From Desulfobacter sp. (GTDB lineage: Bacteria; Desulfobacterota; Desulfobacteria; Desulfobacterales; Desulfobacteraceae): a DNA stretch of 64,000 nt. The stretch spans positions 3,397,001 to 3,461,000 of the forward strand of contig CP054838.1 in the NCBI GenBank assembly GCA_028768545.1. The letters run 5' to 3'. The notes under the pieces were generated by a model that was given only the letters and a program-made list of their open reading frames with translations, did no database searches and was not told where the DNA came from. This document shows positions 26,201-34,599 of this stretch, piece after piece. The position numbers and the translations under genes are program-made. Position 1 is the first letter of the stretch, and each line of letters begins with the position of its first letter.

Positions 26201-26962
26201 GTATCTGACTTTGAAATTGATTTTGGCATCAAAGGGACCCCGCCCAATATGCTGGCCACATTTTTTGACAATATGGGCCGCGCCATCAACGCCATGGCAA
26301 GGCCGGTGGATGCCATCAAGCACCAGGCCAAAACCGTGACCGTGGGCACCAGCCGGATAAATGAAACCTTTGAAGGCCTTGTTTTTGATGCCTTGAATGC
26401 CCACAATATCCAGATCTCACAGCTGACCAATAAAAATGTTCTGGTCCTCAAAAACCTCCAGGAAATCATTTCAAAGGTTAAAGGGGCCCTGCTCTACCGT
26501 ATCTCAGGACTCAACCTGTTAGGAGAGGTCACGGACAAGACCCGGATCCAGGTCATATCCAAGACCGGGGGACTGGCCAATGAGGTCTCCAGGGTGGAAA
26601 CCGATCACAGGCTCAAAGGGACCAAGCATATCATTGTTAGGGAAGGCAACGTGTATATGGGAAAAGGCCGCAAGGACAATAAAAGTATTCTGGTCATCCC
26701 CGTGTTCTCCGAATCCGGTGCCAGCCCCAATATTATTGAATTTATTCTCTCTTTAAACGTCTCTTTTAAATCTGCCGATGAGATCTCGCTGCTCAAAAAG
26801 ATCAAGGCCCTGGGCGGAAAATATACCCGTCTCAAGGACTGGATTCTGGAAAGTGAAACCATTGTCTGGGACGATAAATACCTGAACCTGGTTGACATTG
26901 ACACCCTGTTCGGTGCCAGTGCTGAAAAAGCGGTTGAAGCCATCATCCAAAAGCTAAAATAA
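23261..26962 (+). CDS. Giant GlmS-like protein: split glutaminase-type domain plus SIS domains
   Basis: A 1233-residue protein starting at ATG 23261, after GGAG at 23251-23254. About residues 45-460 resemble a class II glutamine amidotransferase of GlmS, but the CCGISAFVAYKG motif with the candidate nucleophile Cys is about 45 residues inside the protein. Further pieces are GRDSAGI, SAHTRWASVGD, and VCLNGDIDNY. Residues about 570-770 form a SIS sugar-isomerase domain (FIGQGTAGIAAQ, VAISQSGTTTDTNRTV), and a second SIS domain covers about 770-920 (ATVGSGANKTSADEIRIKLSE). The last 300 residues are unassigned. E. coli GlmS has 609 residues. It probably makes or handles an amino sugar phosphate, though the internal Cys leaves glutaminase activity doubtful. 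The next gene is an MFS permease one base away. Confidence 0.75.
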   Translation: MTLRQTKIIQRIKDICRLKFAFGKSPARVQNHTLIFFPDQKNLLCCGISAFVAYKGIENNPGLDLSCFIIGIDAFKTNLLPKTTKTQLAIDTYLGGDRLLLNLFEQAQHLKTEHLFTDLFLDTKNARELEKIIQDIEDILDQEDLRFKQITSGLSAQDVDRVSGRIEQLKDIWWCLKKEVFGNIAAIENLISDSNARQNGLFLFKRINAVLNSIDRLEVRGRDSAGISIMCTLGAAEFETYRKTLAKAGLLDGLKNRTNHPILSNNSISINQTTGRDPEKLSASICFVYKFAAEIGALGDNIAFIRSQIKNDHLLQLVAGFAMESSSVSAHTRWASVGDITEANCHPLDNTPTDRKIEKSGIIHVCLNGDIDNYLDLKTEYETRYDKIHPEINTDTKLIPLQIEHHVKLGFPIEEAFRLAVNEFHGSHAISMHTDLAPGKLFLAQKGSGQAIFIGIAPDHYLAASELYGVVEETQAYIKLNGEEKGQIVILDQHSAGGIEGIKSLCYDNTPIPLGSADIMKSQITSRDIDRQGFPHYFLKEICESPLSVEKTLENKFTQDPDTGLFFISLEQGIIPKVIENDLLSSTIKKIYFIGQGTAGIAAQGCADLLSFYLGEKALDVRALKSSELSGFCIVGNGECKNTMNDTLVVAISQSGTTTDTNRTVDMIKASGARTLAIVNRRDSDLTFKTDGVLYTSSGRDIEMSVASTKAFYSQLTAGAVLGLRLTAILKARPKEFISDQVQTLMGLSEKMQAVLEMKSEIKASADKRAVAKNYWATVGSGANKTSADEIRIKLSELCYKTISSDFVEDKKHIDLSSEPLILVCAAGTRESVLKDIIKDTAIFNAHKACPIVITTKGENRFDLYARDVFKIPEIQEHFAPILNTLVGHIWGYYAALAINESSRFMYDARAQIHEALDEYRQIGHDDYEVLLENKFREKIAFFYNQFSQKRRQKEFPSAIGLDTIANITLVLKYLSGRLPVSDFEIDFGIKGTPPNMLATFFDNMGRAINAMARPVDAIKHQAKTVTVGTSRINETFEGLVFDALNAHNIQISQLTNKNVLVLKNLQEIISKVKGALLYRISGLNLLGEVTDKTRIQVISKTGGLANEVSRVETDHRLKGTKHIIVREGNVYMGKGRKDNKSILVIPVFSESGASPNIIEFILSLNVSFKSADEISLLKKIKALGGKYTRLKDWILESETIVWDDKYLNLVDIDTLFGASAEKAVEAIIQKLK

Positions 26963-26963
26963 A

Positions 26964-28106
26964 ATGAACCGCCCCAATTTCAGGCAGCCCATGTATGCCT
27001 ACCTCATCCTGCTCACGGTATGTTCAACCAGCGGCCTGCAATGCTGGCGCACCCTGTTTGATAATTTTGCAGTGCACAAAGTGGGCCTGGACGGCCATCA
27101 CATGGGCATTCTTCAGTCGGTCAGGGAAATCCCCGGATTTTTAGCCCTTTTGGTCACCTATGTGCTTTTAATCATTAAAGAGCACTGCTTGGCAGCCCTG
27201 TCCATCGTGATTCTCGGGGCAGGCATTTTTTTTACAGGCCTGCTGCCAAGCTTTACAGGATTGATCCTCACCACCCTGGCCATGAGTTTTGGGTTTCACT
27301 ATTATGAAACCTGCTGCCAGTCCCTGACACTTCAGTATTTTGACCACAATTCATCGCCCATGGCCTTTGCCGGCCAGCAGCGCTGGGCTGCCCTGGCCAA
27401 TATCGGAGTGGGCATCGCTATCTTTGCCATTGCCCCCAAACTCAGCTATACCGCCATGTTCATCGTTTTCGGGGCCCTGATCATGGGATGCGGGATCTGG
27501 GCCATGACCAAAAAACCGGAAACACCGGGCATGCCCGCTCAAAAAAAATCAATGGTGATCAAAAAAGAATACTGGCTCTATTATTGTTTGACCTTCATGG
27601 CCGGGGCCAGACGCCAGATATTCATTGCCTTTGCCGTATTCTTGCTGGTCCAGAAATTTGGATTCACCGTCCAGGAAGTCACCCTGCTCTTTTTATTCAA
27701 CAACGGGATCAACTTTTTCATCAACCCGCTGATCGGAAAAGCCATCATCCGATTTGGAGAGCGAAAAGTGCTGTCATTGGAATACCTTGCCCTGATTCTT
27801 ATATTCACAGCCTATGCCGCAGCCGATGCCAAGTGGATCGTGGCTCTGCTCTATGTGCTGGACCATATCTTTTTTGGATTTTCCATGGGCATCAAGACCT
27901 ATTTTCATAAAATCTGCGACCCCCGGGACATTGCCCCGAGCGCGGCTGTGGGCTTTACCATCAACCATATTGCAGCCGTGGCCCTGCCCATAATCGGCGG
28001 GATCCTGTGGATGGTGGATTATCGGATCCCCTTTTTGGCAGGGGCAGGACTGAGCCTTGTCTCCCTGGCCCTGGTTCAGCTGATCAAAATACCGGCACAA
28101 AATTAA
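26964..28106 (+). CDS. Major facilitator superfamily permease
   Basis: A 380-residue hydrophobic protein with about 11-12 predicted membrane segments (for example FLALLVTYVLLIIKEHCLAA, GAGIFFTGLLPSFTGLIL, and IAAVALPIIGGILWMVDY near the C-terminus). The central loop at about residues 180-200 is charged (MTKKPETPGMPAQKKSMVIK), as between the two MFS halves. It starts one base after the stop of the GlmS-like gene, so both are co-translated; a sugar or sugar-amine substrate is a reasonable guess. The specific subfamily is not clear to me. Confidence 0.8.
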   Translation: MNRPNFRQPMYAYLILLTVCSTSGLQCWRTLFDNFAVHKVGLDGHHMGILQSVREIPGFLALLVTYVLLIIKEHCLAALSIVILGAGIFFTGLLPSFTGLILTTLAMSFGFHYYETCCQSLTLQYFDHNSSPMAFAGQQRWAALANIGVGIAIFAIAPKLSYTAMFIVFGALIMGCGIWAMTKKPETPGMPAQKKSMVIKKEYWLYYCLTFMAGARRQIFIAFAVFLLVQKFGFTVQEVTLLFLFNNGINFFINPLIGKAIIRFGERKVLSLEYLALILIFTAYAAADAKWIVALLYVLDHIFFGFSMGIKTYFHKICDPRDIAPSAAVGFTINHIAAVALPIIGGILWMVDYRIPFLAGAGLSLVSLALVQLIKIPAQN

Positions 28107-28213
28107 CCTCAAAAGATCTTTTATTGGCCCCGGCAAAACCATCCCCCGGGCTGCGCCCTAAATTTGGCACCGCCATAAAATTTGGCATTGTAGATATCGA
28201 CCTTGCCTTGGAA

Positions 28214-30190
28214 TCAATCGGCTTTGTTTTCTTTTACCATATCCGGCAAATGACGATTTAGCATCCTGCCCAGGGCGGAAATTAAAAAAGGCTTTTCAAT
28301 GCCTGCGGTAAACCCGAATTTTTCAGGATCGGCCAATACTGGACTTTCAGAGTATCCCGAGGCCACAAACACGGGTATGTTCATATCTTTTTCACGAATT
28401 TTTTTTACGGTTTCCTTGCCGCCCATGGCCCCGGGAATGGTCAAATCCAAAATCACGGCACAAAAGGGCAAGCCTTGGTTGGCAGCCTTTGAGAATGCGT
28501 CTATTGCCTGGGTGCCGTCCTGGACGGGGACCACAGAAAAGCCCATACTTTCAAGCATTCTGGCCAGCATGTCCCTGACCAGAGGTTCATCATCCATGAC
28601 CAGAATCCGCCCTTTACCCTCATAGGAAAATTCTTTATTTTCAGAATTAGCCCCCTTTGTGGTTCCAGTGGCCGGCAAAACCACATAAAAACAGGTCCCC
28701 TGGCCCAAAACAGACTCCAGAAAAATTTTCCCCATATAACGGTTGACAATGGAATAGGCAGTAGCAAGGCCAAGGCCGCTGCCTGTGGGCTTTGTGGAAA
28801 AAAAAGGATCAAATATCCGCTTCATATCCTCAAGCCGGATACCTGCCCCCGTGTCTGAAATGGATATTTCCACGTATTTGCCAGGTTTAACCCCGACATC
28901 GACCTCATCTGCCTTGACCTCCCTGTTTTTGGCTGCAATGGTGATGCTGCCCTGTTCAGGCATGGCGTGAACCGCATTGATCACAATATTGTCAATCACC
29001 TGGCCGATTTGATTCGGGTCAAACTCGCAGGCCCAAAGCCCCTTTTGAAATTTAAACTCGCAGGAAACTTCAGAACCGCTCAAGTTAAACCGTGCGGTTT
29101 CCTTTAAAAAGAGTTCAAGGGTGTTCACCTCTTTGATGGGGGTCCCGCCTTTTGAAAAGGTGAGCAGTTGATGGGTCAAGGCCCGGGCCCTGTCCGAAGA
29201 TTTCAGGGCCTTGGACAGAAACCCTGACGTTTTTTGGTCTTTGGCATATTTTCTGGCCAGATCAATATACCCGAAAATACCGCTCAAATAATTGTTGAAA
29301 TCATGGGCAATCCCCCCGGCCAATGTCCCCAGAGATTCCATTTTCTGGGCATGTTCATACTGAGCTTCGAGCCTCTTTTGTTCACTGACATCTGTAATAT
29401 TCACCATCATACCATAGGGAATTTTATTATCGTCCTTGATCACAGCGGCACTCAGGATAATATCCAGAATCTTTTTTTCTTTTGTCTGTCTCCGGGTTTC
29501 AAAGGTCAGGGATCTGCCTTTTTCGATAATGTCCTTTATTTTTTCCAATGTTTTTTGGACCTGGTCTTCAGGTACAAATGGAATTTTCTTCCCCTTTAAC
29601 TCATCAAACGTCCATCCGAACACCTGGGTAAAGGCTGGGTTCAGGTAAAGGGGATGGCCTTTAAGGTCGTATACAATCATGGGGTCAGGATTGGCCTTTA
29701 AAATGGCCCGAAGCTGATTTTCACTTTCCTTTAAGGCCTGCTCTGATTTTTTTTTCAAGGTCACATCCCTGACAACCCCTTCGGAACCAAGCAATTGCCC
29801 CTTTTCATCCCTGTAATAATGGGCATTGGCAGATGCCCACCATATGGACTTATCTTTTTTCTTAAGGCGGATTTCAAAATTTCTCACGGATCCGTCCGCC
29901 TCAAGCCTTTTCCAAAATCTTTCTTGCTCCTCAATATTAAAATAAAAATCCCGGGTCAGATCCTTTGACAAGGCTTCTCCCACCGTATATCCGGTCAGTT
30001 CAAAAATTGATGAAGAAACAAAAACAAAACGGCCATCCATGTCTGTACGAAACAAAAAATCCGGGCTGGAATCAATCACCATCCGATATTTTAATTCACT
30101 TTGATTTAATTGATGCGTTAACGTTACAAATTTTCTCATCTCCTTTTGGAGACGAAAAAAAATACAACCCGGTCGGAAAACAGAATCCAC
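28214..30190 (-). CDS. Cytosolic hybrid sensor histidine kinase (PAS-PAS-HisKA-HATPase-REC)
   Basis: A 658-residue protein with two PAS domains (about residues 30-150, YRMVIDSSPDFLFRTDMDG, and 155-275, LRAILKANPDPMIVYDLKGH). A HisKA domain has the phospho-acceptor His in GGIAHDFNNYLSGIFGYIDL near residue 290, and a HATPase domain has the DTGAGI and SGLGLATAYSI boxes. A C-terminal receiver domain (ILVMDDEPLVRDMLARM, acceptor Asp in VILDLTIPGAMGG) completes it. There is no membrane segment, so it senses a cytosolic signal. The start is GTG at 30190; an alternative is the ATG 17 codons on. A separate output regulator is not adjacent. Confidence 0.9.
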   Translation of the reverse strand: MDSVFRPGCIFFRLQKEMRKFVTLTHQLNQSELKYRMVIDSSPDFLFRTDMDGRFVFVSSSIFELTGYTVGEALSKDLTRDFYFNIEEQERFWKRLEADGSVRNFEIRLKKKDKSIWWASANAHYYRDEKGQLLGSEGVVRDVTLKKKSEQALKESENQLRAILKANPDPMIVYDLKGHPLYLNPAFTQVFGWTFDELKGKKIPFVPEDQVQKTLEKIKDIIEKGRSLTFETRRQTKEKKILDIILSAAVIKDDNKIPYGMMVNITDVSEQKRLEAQYEHAQKMESLGTLAGGIAHDFNNYLSGIFGYIDLARKYAKDQKTSGFLSKALKSSDRARALTHQLLTFSKGGTPIKEVNTLELFLKETARFNLSGSEVSCEFKFQKGLWACEFDPNQIGQVIDNIVINAVHAMPEQGSITIAAKNREVKADEVDVGVKPGKYVEISISDTGAGIRLEDMKRIFDPFFSTKPTGSGLGLATAYSIVNRYMGKIFLESVLGQGTCFYVVLPATGTTKGANSENKEFSYEGKGRILVMDDEPLVRDMLARMLESMGFSVVPVQDGTQAIDAFSKAANQGLPFCAVILDLTIPGAMGGKETVKKIREKDMNIPVFVASGYSESPVLADPEKFGFTAGIEKPFLISALGRMLNRHLPDMVKENKAD

Positions 30191-30493
30191 ATCCCTGAAA
30201 ACAACAGATAAATTAAGGCAATTTTAACTGCAAATTTTACATCAACGGCAAAAAAAGGATTCCCCATAGGCGTGGTTCCCCAAATGCATTTTAATTTTTT
30301 TGGCATATCCGGCCCAAAAGAAAAAGACCGCTTAAAAAAGAATAAAGACCGTCTTGATTAAATAAAAGTATACGCGGTCTCCTGTTTTAGAGTCAAGGGC
30401 AAAGCTGTGGGGCCTTTTTTGGAAAAGAGGCGAACCTTTCAAAAAAAAAGCCGTTCCTGCCCCCCTCGGCCCTTCTCTGAAGATTTGACCCTG
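30191..30493 (-). other. Upstream region of the histidine kinase gene and downstream of comF
   Basis: About 300 bases without a gene. A minus-strand promoter is present at 30367-30396. Between it and the kinase start lie about 175 bases of AT-rich leader with no recognised riboswitch. Confidence 0.5.
30367..30396 (-). promoter_or_regulatory. Sigma-70-type promoter reading toward the histidine kinase
   Basis: On the minus strand, TTGACT at 30391-30396 and TATACT at 30367-30372 are separated by 18 bases. Predicted transcript start is near 30360, leaving a leader of about 170 bases before the GTG at 30190. Confidence 0.6.
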
Positions 30494-31201
30494 TCAGGCC
30501 CGGGCCAGGACCAGGGCAAAGACCCGGGCAGCCCCGGCAGAGATCAGGCATTTTGCAGCAGCGCTGCAGGTGGCGCCCGAGGTAAAGACATCATCGCACA
30601 AGAGGATGGATTTTCCTTTGAATTTGCGCTTTTCCCGGCAGTCAAATGCCCGGGTTAAATTTTTTTGTCTTTGCCTGATATCCAGGCCGGTCTGGCTCGG
30701 GGTCTGTTTCACCCGTACAAGGGAATGGATATCAAGCTGCCAGGGTGGAAGATTTTTGTAGGTTTCCAAATAGAGCAGGATAAAATGCCGGACCAGAAGA
30801 TAAGACTGGTTAAACCCGCGTTTTCTCACCTTTTTCTTATAAAGGGGAATCGGGATGATATAATCGATGTGGGTTTGGCTAAAATGGGTTTCAAAGGCGG
30901 CCCTGACCCGGTCCAGGGGAAGTTTGGTTTTTAAACAGGATTCGCAAAAATGATTGCTGCCCTCCTTTCCTGAAAAAACATGGCCGCAGCAGGTACAAAA
31001 GGGCGGGGTGAAAAAAGGAAGTGGGGGGTCCAGACATTGGGGGCAATAGCAGGCGGACAAGGGAATGAGCCTGCCCCGGGTCATATATCGTTTGCATTTG
31101 ACACATTTGTCAGGAAATACAAAGGCTGCCAAACGTCCGGCCAGAGCGTAAACAGCCCTCTGGTGTTTGATCAACCCATGATGTCTTAAAAAACCGACCA
31201 T
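30494..31201 (-). CDS. ComF-family phosphoribosyltransferase-like protein
   Basis: A 235-residue protein of the ComF group. It has an N-terminal zinc-finger region with several CxxC pairs (CVKC, YCPQC, CTCC, CESC) and a C-terminal PRTase domain with the PRPP loop ILLCDDVFTSGATCSAAAK at about residues 200-218. The conserved YKKKVRKRGFNQSYLLVRH segment is also present. ComF proteins help DNA uptake in naturally competent bacteria; in many others the job is unknown. It is the last gene of the minus-strand block from msbA to comF and follows rlmB after 67 bases. Confidence 0.88.
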   Translation of the reverse strand: MVGFLRHHGLIKHQRAVYALAGRLAAFVFPDKCVKCKRYMTRGRLIPLSACYCPQCLDPPLPFFTPPFCTCCGHVFSGKEGSNHFCESCLKTKLPLDRVRAAFETHFSQTHIDYIIPIPLYKKKVRKRGFNQSYLLVRHFILLYLETYKNLPPWQLDIHSLVRVKQTPSQTGLDIRQRQKNLTRAFDCREKRKFKGKSILLCDDVFTSGATCSAAAKCLISAGAARVFALVLARA

Positions 31202-31268
31202 GGCCCCGCCCTTTGCCGGAATATGAATCGGTCCGGCCCTGTTTATCAGGTCTGACTAAACCCGGGTG

Positions 31269-32108
31269 TCAACCGGGCGCCATCCGCTGCCGCCCGGCCT
31301 CATACATGGCAATGCCTCCTGCCACCGAGGCATTCAAAGAGTTGATCTGACCTGAAATCGGAATGGACAAGATAAAATCACACTCTTTTCTCACCCCGGG
31401 CCGGAGCCCCCTGTGTTCCCCGCCCACAACCAGGGCCAGGTTCCCTGTGAGATCTGCCTCAAACAGTCCCTTGTCCCCACAGGCATCCAATCCCGAGATC
31501 CAGGCCCCTTTTTCCTTAAGCTCTCTCATCAGGGAGGCCAGATTGGTGGCCAGATAAATATTGGCATGCTCCATGGCGCCTGCCGAGCTTTTGGACACCC
31601 CACAAGAGGGCAGTGCCGACCTGTCCTTGGGGATAATGATATACTCCACCCCGGCACAAAGGGCCGTGCGGATCAATGCCCCTAAATTATGAGGATCTTC
31701 AATACTCTCTAAAATCAGGATAAAAAACGGGGTCTCCTGTTTTCCCAGTTCTGCCCAGATTTCTTTGATCCCTTTGACCGGAAAGGCCGTGACCCTGGCG
31801 CAGATCCCCTGGTGATTGCCCCCTTCGGACAAAAGGTCAAGGGATTGAGCATTCATCTGTTGAACCTCAATACCTGCCTTTTGGGCCAGGGCAGTCACTT
31901 TTTCCGCCCGGGGGTCAGACCGTCTATTGCCGATCAATATGCTGTCAAAGGTTCTTTTCCGGGCTTTTAATGCTTCATACACAGAATGAAACCCGTAAAG
32001 AACTTCTGTTTTTCCTTTTCCCGGACGCTCGCCCAGCACCTGCTTTATTGATTTTTCAGGACGCCGACCCTGGGCTTTTGTCTTTTTTTTATGGTAAGGC
32101 CCGGCCAT
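31269..32108 (-). CDS. rlmB: 23S rRNA 2'-O-methyltransferase RlmB/TrmH family
   Basis: A 279-residue SPOUT methyltransferase. A basic N-terminal tail (MAGPYHKKKTKAQGRRPEKS) is followed by the L30e-like substrate-binding domain (EVLYGFHSVYEALKARKRT, about residues 35-105), and then by the trefoil-knot domain with motifs LESIEDPHNLGALIRTALCA, ALVVGGEHRGLRP and LSIPISGQINSLNASVAGGI. It methylates a ribose in 23S rRNA, with SAM as donor. RlmB modifies G2251 in E. coli; the exact site here is assumed. The start shares a base with the gmk stop (TGATG at 32106-32110). Confidence 0.9.
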   Translation of the reverse strand: MAGPYHKKKTKAQGRRPEKSIKQVLGERPGKGKTEVLYGFHSVYEALKARKRTFDSILIGNRRSDPRAEKVTALAQKAGIEVQQMNAQSLDLLSEGGNHQGICARVTAFPVKGIKEIWAELGKQETPFFILILESIEDPHNLGALIRTALCAGVEYIIIPKDRSALPSCGVSKSSAGAMEHANIYLATNLASLMRELKEKGAWISGLDACGDKGLFEADLTGNLALVVGGEHRGLRPGVRKECDFILSIPISGQINSLNASVAGGIAMYEAGRQRMAPG

Positions 32109-32674
32109 CAGTTCTGGAGCTCCTTTTCAAAAATCTGTGCAAGGGTTTCAACGGCAAGATCCAGCTTGTCATTGACCACCAGATGATCATAAAAACCGCG
32201 CTGTTCCATCTCGTGCCTGGCATTGTCCAGGCGCATCTGGATCACCTGATCGCTGTCTGTCTGCCGGGCCCTAAGTCGCCGGGCCAGTTCTTCCATGGAA
32301 GGAGGCATGATAAAAATGGACACAGGCTCAAGGCCGGAATCCATAATCTGGCGCGCCCCCTGAACATCTATGTCCAAAAGAATGTGGCGGCCTGCCCCAA
32401 GCTGGTCTTCCACAAAGGGCCTGGACGTGCCGTAAAAATTATTGTGAACCCTGGCCCATTCGAGCATCATCCCTTTTTCGATCATGGTCTCAAACTGTTT
32501 TTCATCCAAAAAAAAATAATCTTTCCCATCCACCTCACCTTTGCGGGGGGCGCGTGTGGTATGGGAAATGGAATAGGACAATTGATCAAACCGATCCAGA
32601 ATTGCCCTGACCAGGGTGGTTTTTCCGGCCCCTGACGGGGCTGAAACCATGAAGAGTGATCCTTTAAATCCCAT
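32108..32674 (-). CDS. gmk: Guanylate kinase
   Basis: A 188-residue nucleotide kinase with the P-loop SAPSGAGKTTL at about residues 10-20 and the GMP-binding region SISHTTRAPRKGEVDGKDYF at about residues 36-55. The lid segment is RRLRARQTDSDQVIQMRLDN. It converts GMP to GDP with ATP. It sits between remA and rlmB in a tight minus-strand operon, as in many bacteria where gmk follows yicC and remA. Confidence 0.96.
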   Translation of the reverse strand: MGFKGSLFMVSAPSGAGKTTLVRAILDRFDQLSYSISHTTRAPRKGEVDGKDYFFLDEKQFETMIEKGMMLEWARVHNNFYGTSRPFVEDQLGAGRHILLDIDVQGARQIMDSGLEPVSIFIMPPSMEELARRLRARQTDSDQVIQMRLDNARHEMEQRGFYDHLVVNDKLDLAVETLAQIFEKELQN

Positions 32675-32677
32675 GGT

Positions 32678-32953
32678 CTATCCTTTGGATTCTTCCTGGC
32701 CTGAATCCTGAACCAGGGCCTCAAATCTTGAAGAAACGGTTTCCGCCTGGATGGCAGAGAGGATCACATGGTTTGAATCCGTCACAATAATGGCACGGGT
32801 TTTTCTGCCGTGGGTGACATCAATGAGGCGTCTGTCATCCTTGGCCTCGTCCTTGACCCGTTTCATGGGAGAAGAATTCGGGGATAAAATTGCCACGACC
32901 CGGTCTGCCACAATGGTATTTCCAAAGCCGATGTTTAAAAGCACCTGTTCCAT
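32678..32953 (-). CDS. RemA-like DUF370 regulator
   Basis: A 91-residue protein with the DUF370 signature: [22 protein letters not shown] followed by [20 protein letters not shown]. RemA of Bacillus is a ring-forming DNA-binding regulator of matrix genes; the order yicC, remA, gmk seen here is the common genomic context of the family. The tail after residue 75 is acidic and variable. It starts 39 bases after yicC. Its target in Gram-negatives is not established. Confidence 0.88.
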   Translation of the reverse strand: MEQVLLNIGFGNTIVADRVVAILSPNSSPMKRVKDEAKDDRRLIDVTHGRKTRAIIVTDSNHVILSAIQAETVSSRFEALVQDSGQEESKG

Positions 32954-32992
32954 ATCTATCCTTTTTATGAAATCTTTTGCCCGAAATCCGGG

Positions 32993-33877
32993 TTATTCAA
33001 TATTCTGCACCTGTTCTCTAATCTTTTCCAGTTCGGATTTCAAATCCACCACCGTGTGAGACAAGTCAGCATTGCCTGCCTTTGATCCAATGGTGTTAAA
33101 TTCCCGGTTAAACTCCTGGATGAGAAAGTTTAGTTTTCTGCCTTGGGACTCATTCTCATCCATAATCTCCCTGAACATTTTAATATGGCTGTGAATCCGG
33201 ACAATCTCTTCTGACACATCACTCTTGTCCGCAAGAATCGCCACTTCCTGGGCCAGGCGGATGGGGTCGACAAGGCCTGAATCTTCTGCTGCCAGCTTTG
33301 ACAATCTTTCTTCAAGTCTTTTTTTATAAACTTCCGGGATTGCCCCTGCCTGGGATTCAACCTCTTTCATCCGGTCCTGAATCCAGATCAGCCGGGCGTT
33401 GAGATCCAAGAAAAGATTTTCCCCCTCGTTTCTCCGCATCTGGTCCAGATCCTCTGCCGCAGTTTGAGCGGCCTGGCAAAGGACTTGTTTTAAACTCTTC
33501 TGGTCGACCTCTTTTTTAGCGGCCATGATGACCTGCCGGGCATTTAAAACGGTCTCAAAAGGAATATCTTCGGACAGGGACAGGGTCTGTTTAAGCTCGT
33601 TCAATGCCTTAAAATAGGATTTGGCCTTGACCGTGTCCACCTCGTACAGATCCTGATCTTCGGAGGCATCTGAAAGGTTTACCCGGATATCCATCCGTCC
33701 CCGGCTGTGATATTGACCCATGATTTTTTTAATATCCTCTTCCAGGGTCTGACAGGATTCAGGCAGGTGGATGGAAAAATCCATATACCTTGAATTATAA
33801 GACCGGATCGTTAAATCAATTGTGAGGTCTTCCAGGGTGGCCGAGGCCTTTGCAAAAGCGGTCATGCTTTTTATCAT
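32993..33877 (-). CDS. yicC: YicC-family endoribonuclease-like protein
   Basis: A 294-residue protein with the family N-terminus MIKSMTAFAKASATLEDLTI, the NSRYMDFSIHLPE segment and the C-terminal block NRIHSHIKMFREI-like (VRIHSHIKMFREIMDENES) followed by GRKLNFLIQEFNREFNTIGSK. YicC was long uncharacterised and is now linked to RNA cleavage and small-RNA turnover. Its start overlaps the stop of the DUF4416 gene by four bases. Confidence 0.93.
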   Translation of the reverse strand: MIKSMTAFAKASATLEDLTIDLTIRSYNSRYMDFSIHLPESCQTLEEDIKKIMGQYHSRGRMDIRVNLSDASEDQDLYEVDTVKAKSYFKALNELKQTLSLSEDIPFETVLNARQVIMAAKKEVDQKSLKQVLCQAAQTAAEDLDQMRRNEGENLFLDLNARLIWIQDRMKEVESQAGAIPEVYKKRLEERLSKLAAEDSGLVDPIRLAQEVAILADKSDVSEEIVRIHSHIKMFREIMDENESQGRKLNFLIQEFNREFNTIGSKAGNADLSHTVVDLKSELEKIREQVQNIE

Positions 33878-34416
33878 ATGGCTTTCCTTTTATGGGCTTT
33901 CAGGTCCAGAATGTATTTTTGCCGAACCTGGCCTAGAAATTGAAAAATATCGGCAGAGGCATAATCCGGATAGGTCCAATCCAGGGTTTTAAACCCTTGT
34001 TTGGTGTACATCAGGGTCAAGTCTGCATAGATTTGATCTCCAATATAAATTCTGTGTGAATAATCCTTGCCCGTTGCCAGGATAAACCGGGACGAGAGCA
34101 GGTATCCAGGATCAATATTCACCTGGCGAAGATCGCCGTCAAGATGCTGTTTTTCAATTTCATTGGTTTTTATTTTAATGGATGCCAGCCTGTCCTGGGC
34201 AATGAGCGGCTTGAATGCAACCAGTTTTCGAAACAAAGGCGCACCCATTTCCCTATAGTAATAGTCGGTAAAATCAAAATCAAGCCATTTGGAAATTATA
34301 TCGGCAGATCCCCCAACCGCTTCCAGACTCTCAAACACCCGGTCAAATAAAGATTTATCCTTCATGAACACCGATACCACAAGCTTTGCAGGATCAGCAT
34401 CCTTGGGTGTGCTCAC
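33874..34416 (-). CDS. DUF4416 family protein
   Basis: A 180-residue soluble protein that matches the DUF4416 family, found mainly in Desulfobacterota and related phyla: AKLVVSVFMKDKSLFDRVFE, FDFTDYYYREMGAPLFRKLV, NIDPGYLLSSRFILATGKDY and GFKTLDWTYPDYAS. The function is unknown. It overlaps both neighbours by four bases (33874-33877 and 34413-34416), so it is firmly part of the operon between the Trm112-like gene and yicC. Confidence 0.85.
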   Translation of the reverse strand: MSTPKDADPAKLVVSVFMKDKSLFDRVFESLEAVGGSADIISKWLDFDFTDYYYREMGAPLFRKLVAFKPLIAQDRLASIKIKTNEIEKQHLDGDLRQVNIDPGYLLSSRFILATGKDYSHRIYIGDQIYADLTLMYTKQGFKTLDWTYPDYASADIFQFLGQVRQKYILDLKAHKRKAI

Positions 34417-34586
34417 TGGCCCACCGGTTTGGCTTCTTCGACCAGCATGATGGGAATATCTTCCCTGATCTCATACACGAGGGCACAGGCATCACAGATC
34501 AGCCCGTCCTGATTTTTATTTAAATAGACGTCCCCTTTGCACTTGGGGCAGACCAGTATTTCAAGCAATTCCTTTGAAACGGCCAT
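34413..34586 (-). CDS. Trm112-family small zinc-binding protein
   Basis: A 57-residue protein from the ATG at 34584-34586, preceded by AAAGGAG. It has the Trm112 pattern: ILVCPKCKGDVYL and LICDACALVYEIREDIPIML, where two CxxC pairs bind zinc. In bacteria such proteins (YcaR type) often sit next to lipid A genes, and here msbA is immediately upstream. Possible roles are methyltransferase activation or a structural accessory. Confidence 0.88.
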   Translation of the reverse strand: MAVSKELLEILVCPKCKGDVYLNKNQDGLICDACALVYEIREDIPIMLVEEAKPVGQ

Positions 34587-34599
34587 ATTAAGACTCCTT

